In this document: positions 1 to 12,177 of the stretch, one piece after another | Position numbering within the stretch: the first letter of the stretch is position 1 | Layout: every line of letters begins with the position of its first letter | Source of the DNA: Sanderia malayensis | Taxonomy: Eukaryota; Cnidaria; Scyphozoa; Semaeostomeae; Pelagiidae | Direction of reading: 5' to 3' | NCBI GenBank assembly: GCA_013076295.1 | Contig: RQOL01000531.1 | Coordinates: 2,914,001-2,978,000 of the forward strand | Length of the DNA stretch: 64,000 nt | Program-made: the position numbers and the translations under genes | Notes under the pieces: generated by a model | Database searches by the model: none | Seen by the model: the letters and a program-made list of their open reading frames with translations, nothing else | Told to the model about the DNA's origin: nothing

Positions 1-2984
<2,984 letters not shown>

Positions 2985-3810
2985 TTGGCCTTAGGGTCAG
3001 GCTTAGGGTTTTAGGGGTTACATTATGCGGAGGAGAAAGGTGGCCAGAATGCGCAGTGGCATAGTTGGTGGTACTGCGCAGGAGCGTATATGACATCACC
3101 TTTGTCATAATGGCTGAGGGCATAGGCCTTAGGGTTAGGGTTAGGGTTAGGGTTACACTATGCGGAGGAGAAAGGTGGCCAGAATGCGCAGTGGCATAAT
3201 TGGTGGTACTGCGCAGGAGCGTATATGACATCACCCTTGTCATGATGGCTGAGGGCATAGGCCTTAGGGTTAGGGTTAGGGTTAGGGTTACACTATGCGG
3301 AGGAGAAAGGTGGCCAGAATGCGCAGTGGCATAATTGGTGGTACTGCGCAGGAGCGTATATGACATCACCGTTGTCATGATGGCTGAGGGCATAGGCCTT
3401 AGGGTTAGGGTTAGGGTTAGGGTTATACTATGCGGAGGAGAAAGGTGGCCAGAATGCGCAGTGGCATAATTGGTGGTACTGCGCAGGAGCGTATATGACA
3501 TCACCCTTGTCATGATGGCTGAGGGCATAGGCCTTAGGGTTAGGGTTAGGGTTAGGGTTAGGGTTAGGGTTAGGGTTACACTATGCGGAGGAGAAAGGTG
3601 GCCGGAATGCGCAGTGGCATAATTGGTGGTACTGCGCAGGAGCGTATATGACATCACCGTTGTCATGATGGCTGAGGGCATAGGCCTTAGGGTTCGGGCG
3701 GGTTAGAGTTAAGGTTAGGGTTAGGGTTACACTATGCGGAGGAGAAAGGTGGCCAGAATGCGCAGTAGCATATGTGGTAGTACTGCGCAGGAGCGTATAT
3801 GATGTCACAC
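2985..3810. repeat. Composite array 1: 135-bp unit joined by TTAGGG repeats
   Basis: Six copies of a unit beginning TGCGGAGGAGAAAGGTGG lie at 3026, 3161, 3296, 3431, 3584 and 3735, a spacing of 135 bp that rises to 153 and 151 bp where the (TTAGGG)n joint is longer. Each unit carries an inverted pair TGCGCAGT...ACTGCGCA. TTAGGG is on the plus strand. The long open frame across the minus strand (2971-3681) only reflects units whose length is a multiple of three. Confidence 0.95.
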
Positions 3811-4012
3811 TGTCCTCTCCTGAATGGATTGCTGTGCTGATGATGCATTCGCTTCGCTGGCCTAAATGTGAAATATGCACTTGAAGCCTATTAAATTGTT
3901 GATGATATTAACAGTTTTTCTTCAAAAATTTTTGTGGGAACAAAAGCGTTTTTATCAAATAACCATCTAATGATTTTCGTTACTTGTTTGTTTAATATCT
4001 TCTTGCTTAATG

Positions 4013-4537
4013 ATGGCCACCACAAGTTCAAGAAATAGTTCCTCTGTAAAATATCATAAAATTACATCTGTTGACAATGGTTTTGTTGATGCTCAGGTAA
4101 AATATGCTGATTATATTTTTGTTATCTTGCTTCAGATACAACGTAATCGAGTAATTTATGTTATTCATCCTATCTTTTTAGTTTAGAAAACCCCCTCCGA
4201 AGCCGCCAGTCAAAGCAATTCTCCTCGCCATTTTTCTCTTTACACTTGGAAGTCTGCTGTTAATTATTGGGTCCCTTCTTTTTACTGGGTATATTGATGT
4301 TGAAGTAAGTTGTATTTCTCACTTTTAAACAATGACATATTTATTGTTTCTTTGAATTTTTCTTATCTTTTATTGCTAAGTTTTATTTTTACAAAACAGT
4401 ATGGTGATCGTACATATCCCATGTTAATTCTTGGCTCATTATTGTTCATTCCTGGATTTTACCATGTGAGAATTGCATATTATGCATGGAAAGGCTACAA
4501 AGGTTACTCATATGAAGATATACCAGATTTTGATTAA
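4013..4537 (+). CDS. TMEM230: TMEM230 family membrane protein
   Basis: Three exons, 4013-4096, 4182-4304 and 4400-4537, all phase 0, give 114 aa (family members are about 120 aa). A polar N-terminus (28 aa) is followed by two transmembrane helices ([20 protein letters not shown] around 40-62, then [14 protein letters not shown] around 76-90). The C-terminus [20 protein letters not shown]...DIPDFD is the TMEM230 hallmark. The human protein acts on endosomal and synaptic-vesicle membranes in trafficking. Start: first ATG of the only open first exon. A possible AATAAA poly(A) signal lies near 4740. The gene converges on the Kelch-like gene. Confidence 0.93.
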
Positions 4538-4837
4538 ACACAAATTGAACCAACTCATACCACCATCATATGCAACATACACAAGTCAATTTTATTGTAT
4601 TATATTTTATATATGTAATATATATATATTACAATCAGTTGCTATTTGATTAGAAAACCAAGTTAATTGTAATATATTATTGAACTTTGAGACAGTGTGT
4701 AGAAATGTAGTAATTGAGGCAAGAAGTTGAATATCAAGTAATAAATACTTTTGTAGGTCTACATATGAAAACAATAATTTCTTTTTATCGGTTTATTTAT
4801 TATTTGTAAGCTATTATAGTTCATTGGAATTAATTTG

Positions 4838-6909
4838 TTATGTAAAATCCTCAGCAACTTTCCTTGCTTCAAGTTTTCTGATTTCTTCTTGTGAGTTGAT
4901 TATTTTCTCAAGTTGTTTCCTTGGAAACATCAGAGATGCACATCTCACAGTGCATGGCGTTGGCAACGATGCAACAGTAAACCATGTATCTTCATCTATG
5001 TGATAACATTCCACCAATGATGATGCCTGGCTATCACCAGTCCATCCACCACAAACAAAGATCCATCTAAAAGGGTAATAATCGTCTCTAAAAATTGTTT
5101 ATTTTTCATCAGAACTTGTTAGATCACATGCATAATAAAGACATGAATGATGATGGCAACAGTGTACCTGTTTAACACTGCAGCACCGGTTTGGTATCTT
5201 TGGCGATTCATTGAAGCAATAGTAGACCAGGTATTGTTATCAATGTCGTAGACTTCACATGATGATAAGAATGTGGAATCAAAATATCCACCAAAAATGT
5301 AAGCTTTTCCATCATTGATCACAGATGAGGCACATTGTCTGTACTGCTTGATATGTTCAAAACCTTGAAAGCAAATGTCACTTGTAGAATAGCATTAATT
5401 GAACCTATTTACTGACAGTACACAGATATCTATAGCTGTTAGATGCTTACCATTGATTTCCCATCTGTTTTTATATGGATCATATCTCTCTACAGAGCTC
5501 AGATATTTGTGACCGTCATAACCAGATATTGCATACATGTATTCGTCATCACACACAACACAGAGTCCATCTCTTGCATGTTTCATAGGTGCAATAAATT
5601 CCCAGCGGTTGTGTTTCGGATCAAATCTTTCAACAGAGCTGAAATGAGAATAAAACAATGGATATCAAAAGATTAGCCATTCACATTACTATTTGATATT
5701 CACATTGGTAACAGCAGATCATACTTACTTCAATGGTGAATCCCCATCATAGCCACCTACAGCATACAAATATCCATCCAAAAAGGCGATTTCTAGATTA
5801 CTTCTATTGTGGTTTAAAGCAACCATTCCCAGCCATTCGTTTCTTTTTGGATCATATCTAACACCGGCTGCAAGACGTTTCCACTCTCTACTTCCACCAA
5901 TTATGACCAGATCGTTATCTATAACACCCATACCAGGACAGTGTCTTGTAGTTACAGCAGAAAGCTGCACCCATTCATTCATTTCGGCATTGTAAAGTAA
6001 AGCGTGCACCCCACCAACTGCAACAATTACTTCTACTTGTGACATGCAAAGTCTTGGTCTGAGCCAGGTTGTATCCACCAATTCTTGAGAGCTTTTTCTT
6101 CGGTTAGAATCTCTGATTTCTTGTCTGTAATTTGTGGCTTCATTTAAACGCTGGAAGCACTCGGGATTGTCAATGATCAAACTATTCTCAAACATGTCAA
6201 GCTCAAAGACCTTTTCACTAACAAACCGAAGTCTAATACTGAGAAATAGTTTGGGGAACAACGACTGTCTGGTTTCAGAGACTGACACCCATTTAAGAAT
6301 AGCAGCAAACATAATATCTTCACTTGGAACAGAAGTAGCATCTGATGAAATCAATTTGAATAAAAGATGAAAGGGTAGATGTTCAAACTCTGGATTTAGC
6401 CAGACATCTGAAAAATATTGCTGAGTGAATTTCAATGCTCTATTCGCCAAATCATCACAACTTAACTCATCAGCAATGCTTAGTATGCCAATACAATTAC
6501 AATCATTCAAGCAAGTGTGAAGGTATGCAGAGCATTTCTTTTTAACTTTTTCCAAGAGCAGCATAGAAGAGCCTCTCAGCAAATTCTCAACATTATCAAG
6601 CGTGATTTGTATTTTACCAGTGTACATGAAATCTAGAAGCTCTTTGAAAGTATAAGAACTCAGATCGTCATGAATATGAATGCGACGATCCTTTGGAATG
6701 AGATTTGACTCACACAAAGCAAGAAAATAATCAGAAGAACAAGCAAGAACGATGCTATGTGCTGGAAACTCGATTCCTTCAACAACTGGCCAAATATCTA
6801 CCAGTGTACCACTTGTTCGCAGTTGGTTCATTTTCCCAACTATCTTATGATTATGGTGTTCATCTTCATAGTCAACAACACACGGGCTATTCGCTTCTTC
6901 CATCTCCAA
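4838..6909 (-). CDS. BTB-BACK-Kelch protein (KLHL family)
   Basis: Minus-strand exons 6909-5729, 5638-5451, 5363-5168 and 5066-4838 (phases 2, 1, 2) give 597 aa, the usual KLHL length. Residues about 30-140 form the BTB domain (VDIWPVVEGIEFPAHSIVLA), about 145-250 the BACK domain, and about 300-575 the Kelch repeats with GG pairs and spaced Y/W (IIGGS, AVGGYDGDSPL, AISGYDGHKYLSSVERYDP, IFGGYFDS, VCGGWTGD). Such proteins are substrate adaptors for CUL3 ubiquitin ligases. I cannot assign a specific human KLHL. Two in-frame ATGs start the protein (M1, M3). A large first exon holding BTB and BACK is typical of this family. It shares a 550-bp divergent upstream region with the purple acid phosphatase gene. 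Confidence 0.92.
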
Positions 6910-7461
6910 GCGAATAGTATCGTAGATGGATTTGTTGAGAAAGGTCTTCTGTTCTTACAACACAACAATACAATAATTAATTACGTTTTGGTGAAAATGA
7001 ATGCCCTAATGCCTTTTTTCATTGTTTACGATTTGTGTTTTGGGTTGTGGTTTCACTAATTTGAATAATTTGCTGTGGTTGTTGCTGGCTGCTCTTGTCA
7101 TCACACTCCAATCACGTGAATTAATTTTCATACGCACAACAGAAAAAAATCCAGCAAAGAACTCCAGACATTGCAGGTGAAGAAGATTTTGCTTATATTT
7201 TATCTTCATATCATCATCATTAGTAGGATTTAATGAAATTTGAGCTTTATTTGCATGTAAATGTTGTTCTAAACTTTTAATCCCTTCACAGGGACGCTTT
7301 GCGTTGTGGTTTTTGGACACATTCTCATGAGCTGGGCTTTGTTTTGTTGGGGTCTCTTCCTTTTACAAGCCACTGCACTGCACATTTCATGTGGCTAGAC
7401 GGCAGCTGAAAGCATAAAGTTGAACAGTGGAATCTCTCATTTTACTCCAACTTTGAATGCA
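6910..7461. promoter_or_regulatory. Divergent promoter region, Kelch-like / purple acid phosphatase
   Basis: The two start codons are 552 bp apart and face away from each other. A CACGTG E-box lies at about 7113 (ATCACGTGAA context), which resembles bHLH-ZIP sites. A minus-strand open stretch at 7006-7320 has no good ATG and no recognised domain. Confidence 0.4.
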
Positions 7462-9853
7462 ATGGATATCCAATGCACAGTTTTATGCATAGCATTGTTT
7501 GTTGGAACCTTGTTGAATCCAGGCTGTAGCAAGTCCCACACACTTCCAATTCCAACATACTTTCGCAGAACAGATTCAGATGGACTAACAATAGGCAGAG
7601 CAGATCCTGAATATGAAGATGTTTTCAAGACCAAATTCCTTGAAAACAGGTCTCATCTTGACATGACAACAAGTGAACTTTATGTCAACCCTCATGCCGA
7701 AGTGGACAATGGTGCAAGGGTTACAGTGAGTTGGAAAAATGTTGTCATGCCATCAGCAAAGGATTGGATTGGTTTTTACTGTCCACATAACGATTCTGCT
7801 TCAAATCCATTGGATTATTTCTTTGTCACTGATGGATCATCATCATCATCATTATCATCATGGAAATCAGGATTTGGCAGCAAGACTGTGTCAGTCTTTA
7901 ACATGAGGAACGATTGTGAATTCAGGTATTACAGATATGTGTATGGAGGTATCTATACTGCGCTTGTTGCAAGAAGCAATCTTTTGCAATTCAAAGGAAG
8001 ATCAGATCAACCCATGCATGGACATATTTCTGTAACTGGTGATCCATCCCAGATGAGGGTCATGTGGATTTCAGGAACTGGTAATCCTTGATTGAAACAA
8101 TTTTATTAAATTAATGACAAATGATTTTAACAATAACTCAAATCAGAATAACCCATTGCTGGGGGAATAGCCCATTGTGTGAGAATGGATTATTTTATTA
8201 TATTTCTTTGTATTTGAAGATGATAAGCCTTATGTCAAGTTTGGTTTATCAAAAAGCAAGTTGACTCACCAGGCATCTGGAGTCAGCAATTCTTATAAAG
8301 CAAGTGACATGTGTGGATTCCCAGCAGATTCCCTTGGATTCCGTGATCCAGGTTTTATTCATGATGTTCTGCTTTCACACTTACAGCCAGCAACAGTATA
8401 TTATTATTCATTTGGATCTGCTAAGGTTGGTTTTCTGATTTTTTCCTTCATCGTTTGAATGATAACTAAGTTGCACGTGATTTCGCGTGACCAGTAATTA
8501 ACGAGACGTGTATTGTCTTTTATCAGGGAATGAGTGCAGTGTATAATTTTACAACGGCCCTTGCGGCGGGTGACACAACTCCTCATAAATTCATTGTTTA
8601 TGGTGACCAGGGAATCGATAGAATTCTCAGCCCTGACGGACAAGAAACAGCCAATAACATCATCAAAGAATACCGCGAACATTCTATACGTCACGTGTTT
8701 CACAACGGAGATATTTCTTATGCTGTTGGTTTTGTAAGTCATTTATCTCATTCGTCATTTCATTTATACGTATGTTATATTATTATATTAGTTACCCAAC
8801 GCTTTTCATTCTGTGGTAACGATCTCTTTACTGAGGCCAACCGTACTATTCTGTTTCCCACGAGTCTTGCTATTGTTTTCAGGCGTATCTTTGGGACCAA
8901 TGGATGACAGCTGTCCAACCCTATGCGACTTTGGTTCCATATATGGTTGGAATTGGCAATCATGAACAGGACCATTTGAAAGGTGGATCAAAAGATCCAA
9001 GTGGGGCAGGAGATGGATACCATCCAAAATGGGGCAATTTTGGTTTTGATTCAGGTGGCGAATGCGGTGTTCCAATGTTTCATCGCTTTCATATGCCCGA
9101 TAATGGAAACTTTCTCTGGTGGTAAACTGCATGATTTTCTTTTATATCGTGCTAATTCTGTTCTAATATCCGTTCTTCATTATTATCTAATTTTGTTCAA
9201 TAATATATAGGTTTGATAGCTACAATATTCATTATTTCTGTTTAGGTATAGTTATGATTTTGGAATGGTGCATTATATAATGATGAGCACAGAACATAAT
9301 TTTGAACCTGGATCAAGACAATATGAATGGCTTGAAAATGATTTAAGCAAGATCGATCGTAAAAAGACGCCTTGGGTAATTCTTGGAGGCCACAGAGCCA
9401 TGTATGCGAGTCAAGACCTGTATGGTATGTCTAAATGATTTTATGTTATTGAAAATTAATCATCTCTCGTAAATTTTCAAGCATTTTAGAATACTGTGTG
9501 TTTCTCAATCTTCAGATGATTACATCGTTGCTACGAATATGCAGCGTCTTTTTGAAGACCTTCTTCATAAGTACAAGGTCGATTTAGCATTATGGGCACA
9601 TTATCATAGCTATGAAAGAACTTGCAAAGTGTATCGCAATAAATGCGTTAAGGATGGTATTACTCATCTTGTTGTTGGCACGGCTGGACGATTTCTTGAT
9701 CTTGAACTATTCATGAGTAAGAATTGGTCGCTGAAGAGATTGAAGGAATTTGGTTATGGTCGAGTAACGGTTTATAATCAAACTGCACTGAAGTTTGAAT
9801 TCATAAGAAATAAAGACAGAGCAATAAGAGACAGTTTTTATTTGTTAAAATAA
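7462..9853 (+). CDS. Plant-type purple acid phosphatase, secreted or lysosomal
   Basis: Six exons, 7462-8080, 8220-8425, 8527-8733, 8883-9121, 9246-9424 and 9516-9853 (phases 1, 0, 0, 2, 1), give 595 aa. A signal peptide (MDIQCTVLCIALFVGT) is followed by the N-terminal beta-sandwich domain of high-molecular-weight PAPs, with WIGFYCPHND and a MRVMWISGTG strand. The metallophosphatase core has YGDQG, GDISYAVGF, GNHEQD, GGHRAMY and AHYHSYERTC. These match the five conserved motifs that bind the Fe(III)-M(II) centre, but the last is A-H-x-H where G-H-x-H is usual. Expected activity is phosphomonoester hydrolysis at acid pH. It is closest to the long plant and invertebrate class, not to mammalian TRAP. 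The start is the ATG directly before the signal peptide. Confidence 0.92.
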
Positions 9854-10077
9854 TTATTGTTTTATCCTTCAATTGACTCAATACATAAATAATCAATTCA
9901 GTAATTGGGAGAGCTGCTTACTTAATATACAACTGGGGTGTTTTTTTACAAGTGTGATTTGTGACTAACATAATTTGTTGAATATTACGTTTTTTAATGC
10001 ATTAATATTGTGTTCATTTGTCATTCAATAATATTATATGAATTTGCTTTGATTAAAATTGTAAGAAGAACAACGAA
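9854..10077. other. Short convergent 3' region
   Basis: About 220 AT-rich bases separate the phosphatase stop codon from the poly(A) signal of the minus-strand peptide gene. It probably holds both 3' ends. No other feature was seen. Confidence 0.4.
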
Positions 10078-10083
10078 TTTATT
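10078..10083 (-). terminator. Poly(A) signal AATAAA of the peptide gene
   Basis: AATAAA on the minus strand starts at the base after the TGA stop codon, giving a very short 3' UTR. Confidence 0.6.
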
Positions 10084-10425
10084 TCAAACCCAAATCCCGA
10101 ACAATGCGTATCTTGTGCATCTTTTTGCAATCCTGTCATACTTAATACACTTCATTGCTGGTTTGTTAATGATTCGTTTGTTATCAGAAGCCGGAATTTT
10201 CTTCTTAAAGAACTCATCTGTTGACTCAAACAGACCAAGAACGTCTGGCCTGCTTTCATCACTGTAACTATTAATCAATTGTGGTGCTAGTTTTTGGCTT
10301 GCAGCATTTCGTAGCTCATCTTCCATATGACCATCTTTTCTTCTCTGCAGATTTATAGCAAAGCACAAAGTGGCAAGAAAGCTGGCTACAATGCTCAACT
10401 TTAGAAGCTGCACCAATGAACACAT
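10084..10425 (-). CDS. Small secreted protein, candidate cyclic peptide precursor
   Basis: A 113-aa frame begins with a strong signal peptide (hydrophobic to about residue 23, ending TLCFA). The body is charged and has basic cleavage candidates (RRK, KKK, NKR). The last 29 residues after NKR hold only two cysteines, in MKCIKYDRIAKRC, and would suit a disulfide ring of 11 residues. The CDS lies within one exon. Upstream on the same strand are a TATA box (10687-10681), a consensus donor (10594) and acceptor (10467) for a 5' UTR intron. AATAAA directly follows the TGA (10083-10078). The architecture fits a neuropeptide, hormone or defence-peptide gene, but no known family is recognised. The gene logic is seen; the peptide function is inferred. 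Confidence 0.6.
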   Translation of the reverse strand: MCSLVQLLKLSIVASFLATLCFAINLQRRKDGHMEDELRNAASQKLAPQLINSYSDESRPDVLGLFESTDEFFKKKIPASDNKRIINKPAMKCIKYDRIAKRCTRYALFGIWV

Positions 10426-10680
10426 ACTTCTGCGGCGAGAATGCTTGGTATGTTCTTCTCAAAAACCTAAAAGTGCAGAGGTATGTCAATTATGATTCCC
10501 AGCAGTTTATAATAGCAACTTCTAAAAAGAGTAATTAGTGGCGCGTAGAAAGCCTGTCAAACTTCTCCATGAAACAACAACAAAAATGACCTACCTTTTC
10601 TCTTGATGTTGTTTTGGTTTTTGATCGTGTCTGGCACTAACTCTCATTCCACAGATGAGCCCCATTCTGGTCCTCTTCCT

Positions 10681-10687
10681 ATTTATA
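10681..10687 (-). promoter_or_regulatory. TATA box (TATAAAT) of the peptide gene
   Basis: Minus-strand context GACTATAAATAGG. Transcription would start near 10655, about 60 bases before the putative 5' UTR donor AAAAG/GTAGGT at 10595/10594. Confidence 0.55.
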
Positions 10688-10699
10688 GTCTGCTCTTTA

Positions 10700-11256
10700 C
10701 ACAATAAAACGCATTGAAATAACAAGGCAATTATCATGGGCATTTAAACAATTCAATGCATTTATTGCAAGCGTTTACTTTAAAGCTTGATAATGCAGAA
10801 CCCTTGCTTGTACAATTTCATTGCTACCATTAAAAATACTTCTTCGATAAGAATCTTATTTATTTTGGCTTCGGGTTTTATGGCATCGCAATTATAACGC
10901 TACCAGGGTTACAATGAAACTCGCTGTTATCTTATCGACGATTTGTTGAAATGTTTGAGCATGCATCCTGTGTAGTTTATAAACACCCGAAATCATACCA
11001 AATGTCTTATACCCTTTGTAATTGAAGAAACTTTTATCTCTGTTATTCTTATCTTATCAAAGATTAATTCACCAAATCTTGCAATATCCAAACATTGGAT
11101 AAGCTAACTTGGGGAGCGATTAGCAGTGGGTTGGGCTTTACTTAGCGTGAACAGAAAATTTGACGTCACGGGGGGCTGGGCTTTGGGGTGACGTAGGAGC
11201 CTTGCCATCGCAGTGTCTTTGCGGAGGAGACGGAAGTGACTTACGGAAGTTCTATA
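10700..11256 (+). promoter_or_regulatory. Upstream region with a CRE next to the membrane-protein gene
   Basis: A palindromic CREB/ATF site TGACGTCA lies at 11161-11168, and a half-site TGACGTAG follows at about 11189. A G-rich stretch lies between them, and the ATG at 11257 is about 90 bp downstream. The remaining 400 bp shows no gene. Confidence 0.5.
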
Positions 11257-11898
11257 ATGCTAATTAGCAACAATAGGCCTGGGGAATGTGGAAGATGCAG
11301 TAAAGAACTTGATGCCACAATGGAGGCATTGTTAAGTTTGATAAACATATTTTGGTCATCGTTTTGTTTTGGGATGCATTTTATTGGCATTTGGTTGTTT
11401 GTTTTTTTAAACGATTCAAGAGTTTTCAATTATTTATGCACATGGCTTCTCTTGATACAATGTTTTTATTATGGCATGTTGCTTACGTCGTTATTATTTT
11501 TTCCAACATTGACACAAATTGCCATCCGTATATTCTCAATCAACTTTGCAATGTCTTGTGTGATAACAGTTATCACCTTAACCAATAGAGATGGACTTGA
11601 TGAAGTTTTCAAGCTTAACAATTTCATGCTACATATAGCTCCAACTCTGGTTAATATTGTCCATCTCTTGTTAATAAGACAGAATAAAGGACTGGATGAT
11701 TCTCATAGCAAAAGGAGTCGTAGTTTTGCAACATGGAAAAGTTTCTTGGATTTGATGTCTCCTGTGTTTGTTATGCTATTTTATTTCAACTTTTTTGATT
11801 TGACAGACGTATATAAAACCTGGCCTGATATTCAATTCTGGCCAGCATTTATGACATCCGTGTTTTCAAGTTTAGTATTAATCCAATGTACCAAGTAG
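11257..11898 (+). CDS. Multi-pass membrane protein, possibly FAR-17a/AIG1 (ADTRP)-like
   Basis: A single open exon gives 213 aa from the first ATG. Five or six hydrophobic segments are visible (about 33-55, 62-85, 88-110, 125-143, 165-185, 190-212). The arrangement, with a helix near YLCTWLLLIQCFYYG and a later HIAPTLVNIVHLLL, recalls the AIG1/ADTRP serine-threonine hydrolases. Those cleave FAHFA lipids and use one intramembrane Thr and one His; T69 and H130 could be their counterparts. Similarity is weak, and the family call is tentative. It has no intron, unlike most neighbours. Confidence 0.6.
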   Translation: MLISNNRPGECGRCSKELDATMEALLSLINIFWSSFCFGMHFIGIWLFVFLNDSRVFNYLCTWLLLIQCFYYGMLLTSLLFFPTLTQIAIRIFSINFAMSCVITVITLTNRDGLDEVFKLNNFMLHIAPTLVNIVHLLLIRQNKGLDDSHSKRSRSFATWKSFLDLMSPVFVMLFYFNFFDLTDVYKTWPDIQFWPAFMTSVFSSLVLIQCTK

Positions 11899-12177
11899 CT
11901 TCAGTTTACTGCACGTACATTACAAGAAAATTGATTTTCAAATGGTTATGATCTATTAAAATAGACTTAGCTTTCACACACGTGTAATATATACCACAAT
12001 TAAGTAGTCATTCATTAGCTTTGTTATTGATTCACCAATCTCCCAGAACAGAAGGCTTATTGGACACCTCCATTGCGATGGCTCGAATAACAACAGCAAC
12101 AACAATAATGTTGTTGCCATGAAAAAATTATTTTGGCCTAGCATGTGCCTGTTCATTTGTTTTCCGTAGACTGAAAT
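11899..12177. other. Intergenic spacer
   Basis: About 280 bp between the membrane-protein stop and the coiled-coil gene start, expected to hold a 3' UTR and promoter. No motif was recognised. Confidence 0.3.

Noticed and set aside
3581..3880. 99-aa minus-strand frame at the array edge
   Set aside because: Same repeat artefact in another frame.
7006..7320. 104-aa minus-strand frame between the Kelch-like and phosphatase genes
   Set aside because: It opens on GTG, its first ATG is far inside, and it has no recognisable domain. It lies in the shared promoter/5' UTR zone; it could be a real short exon but is unsupported.
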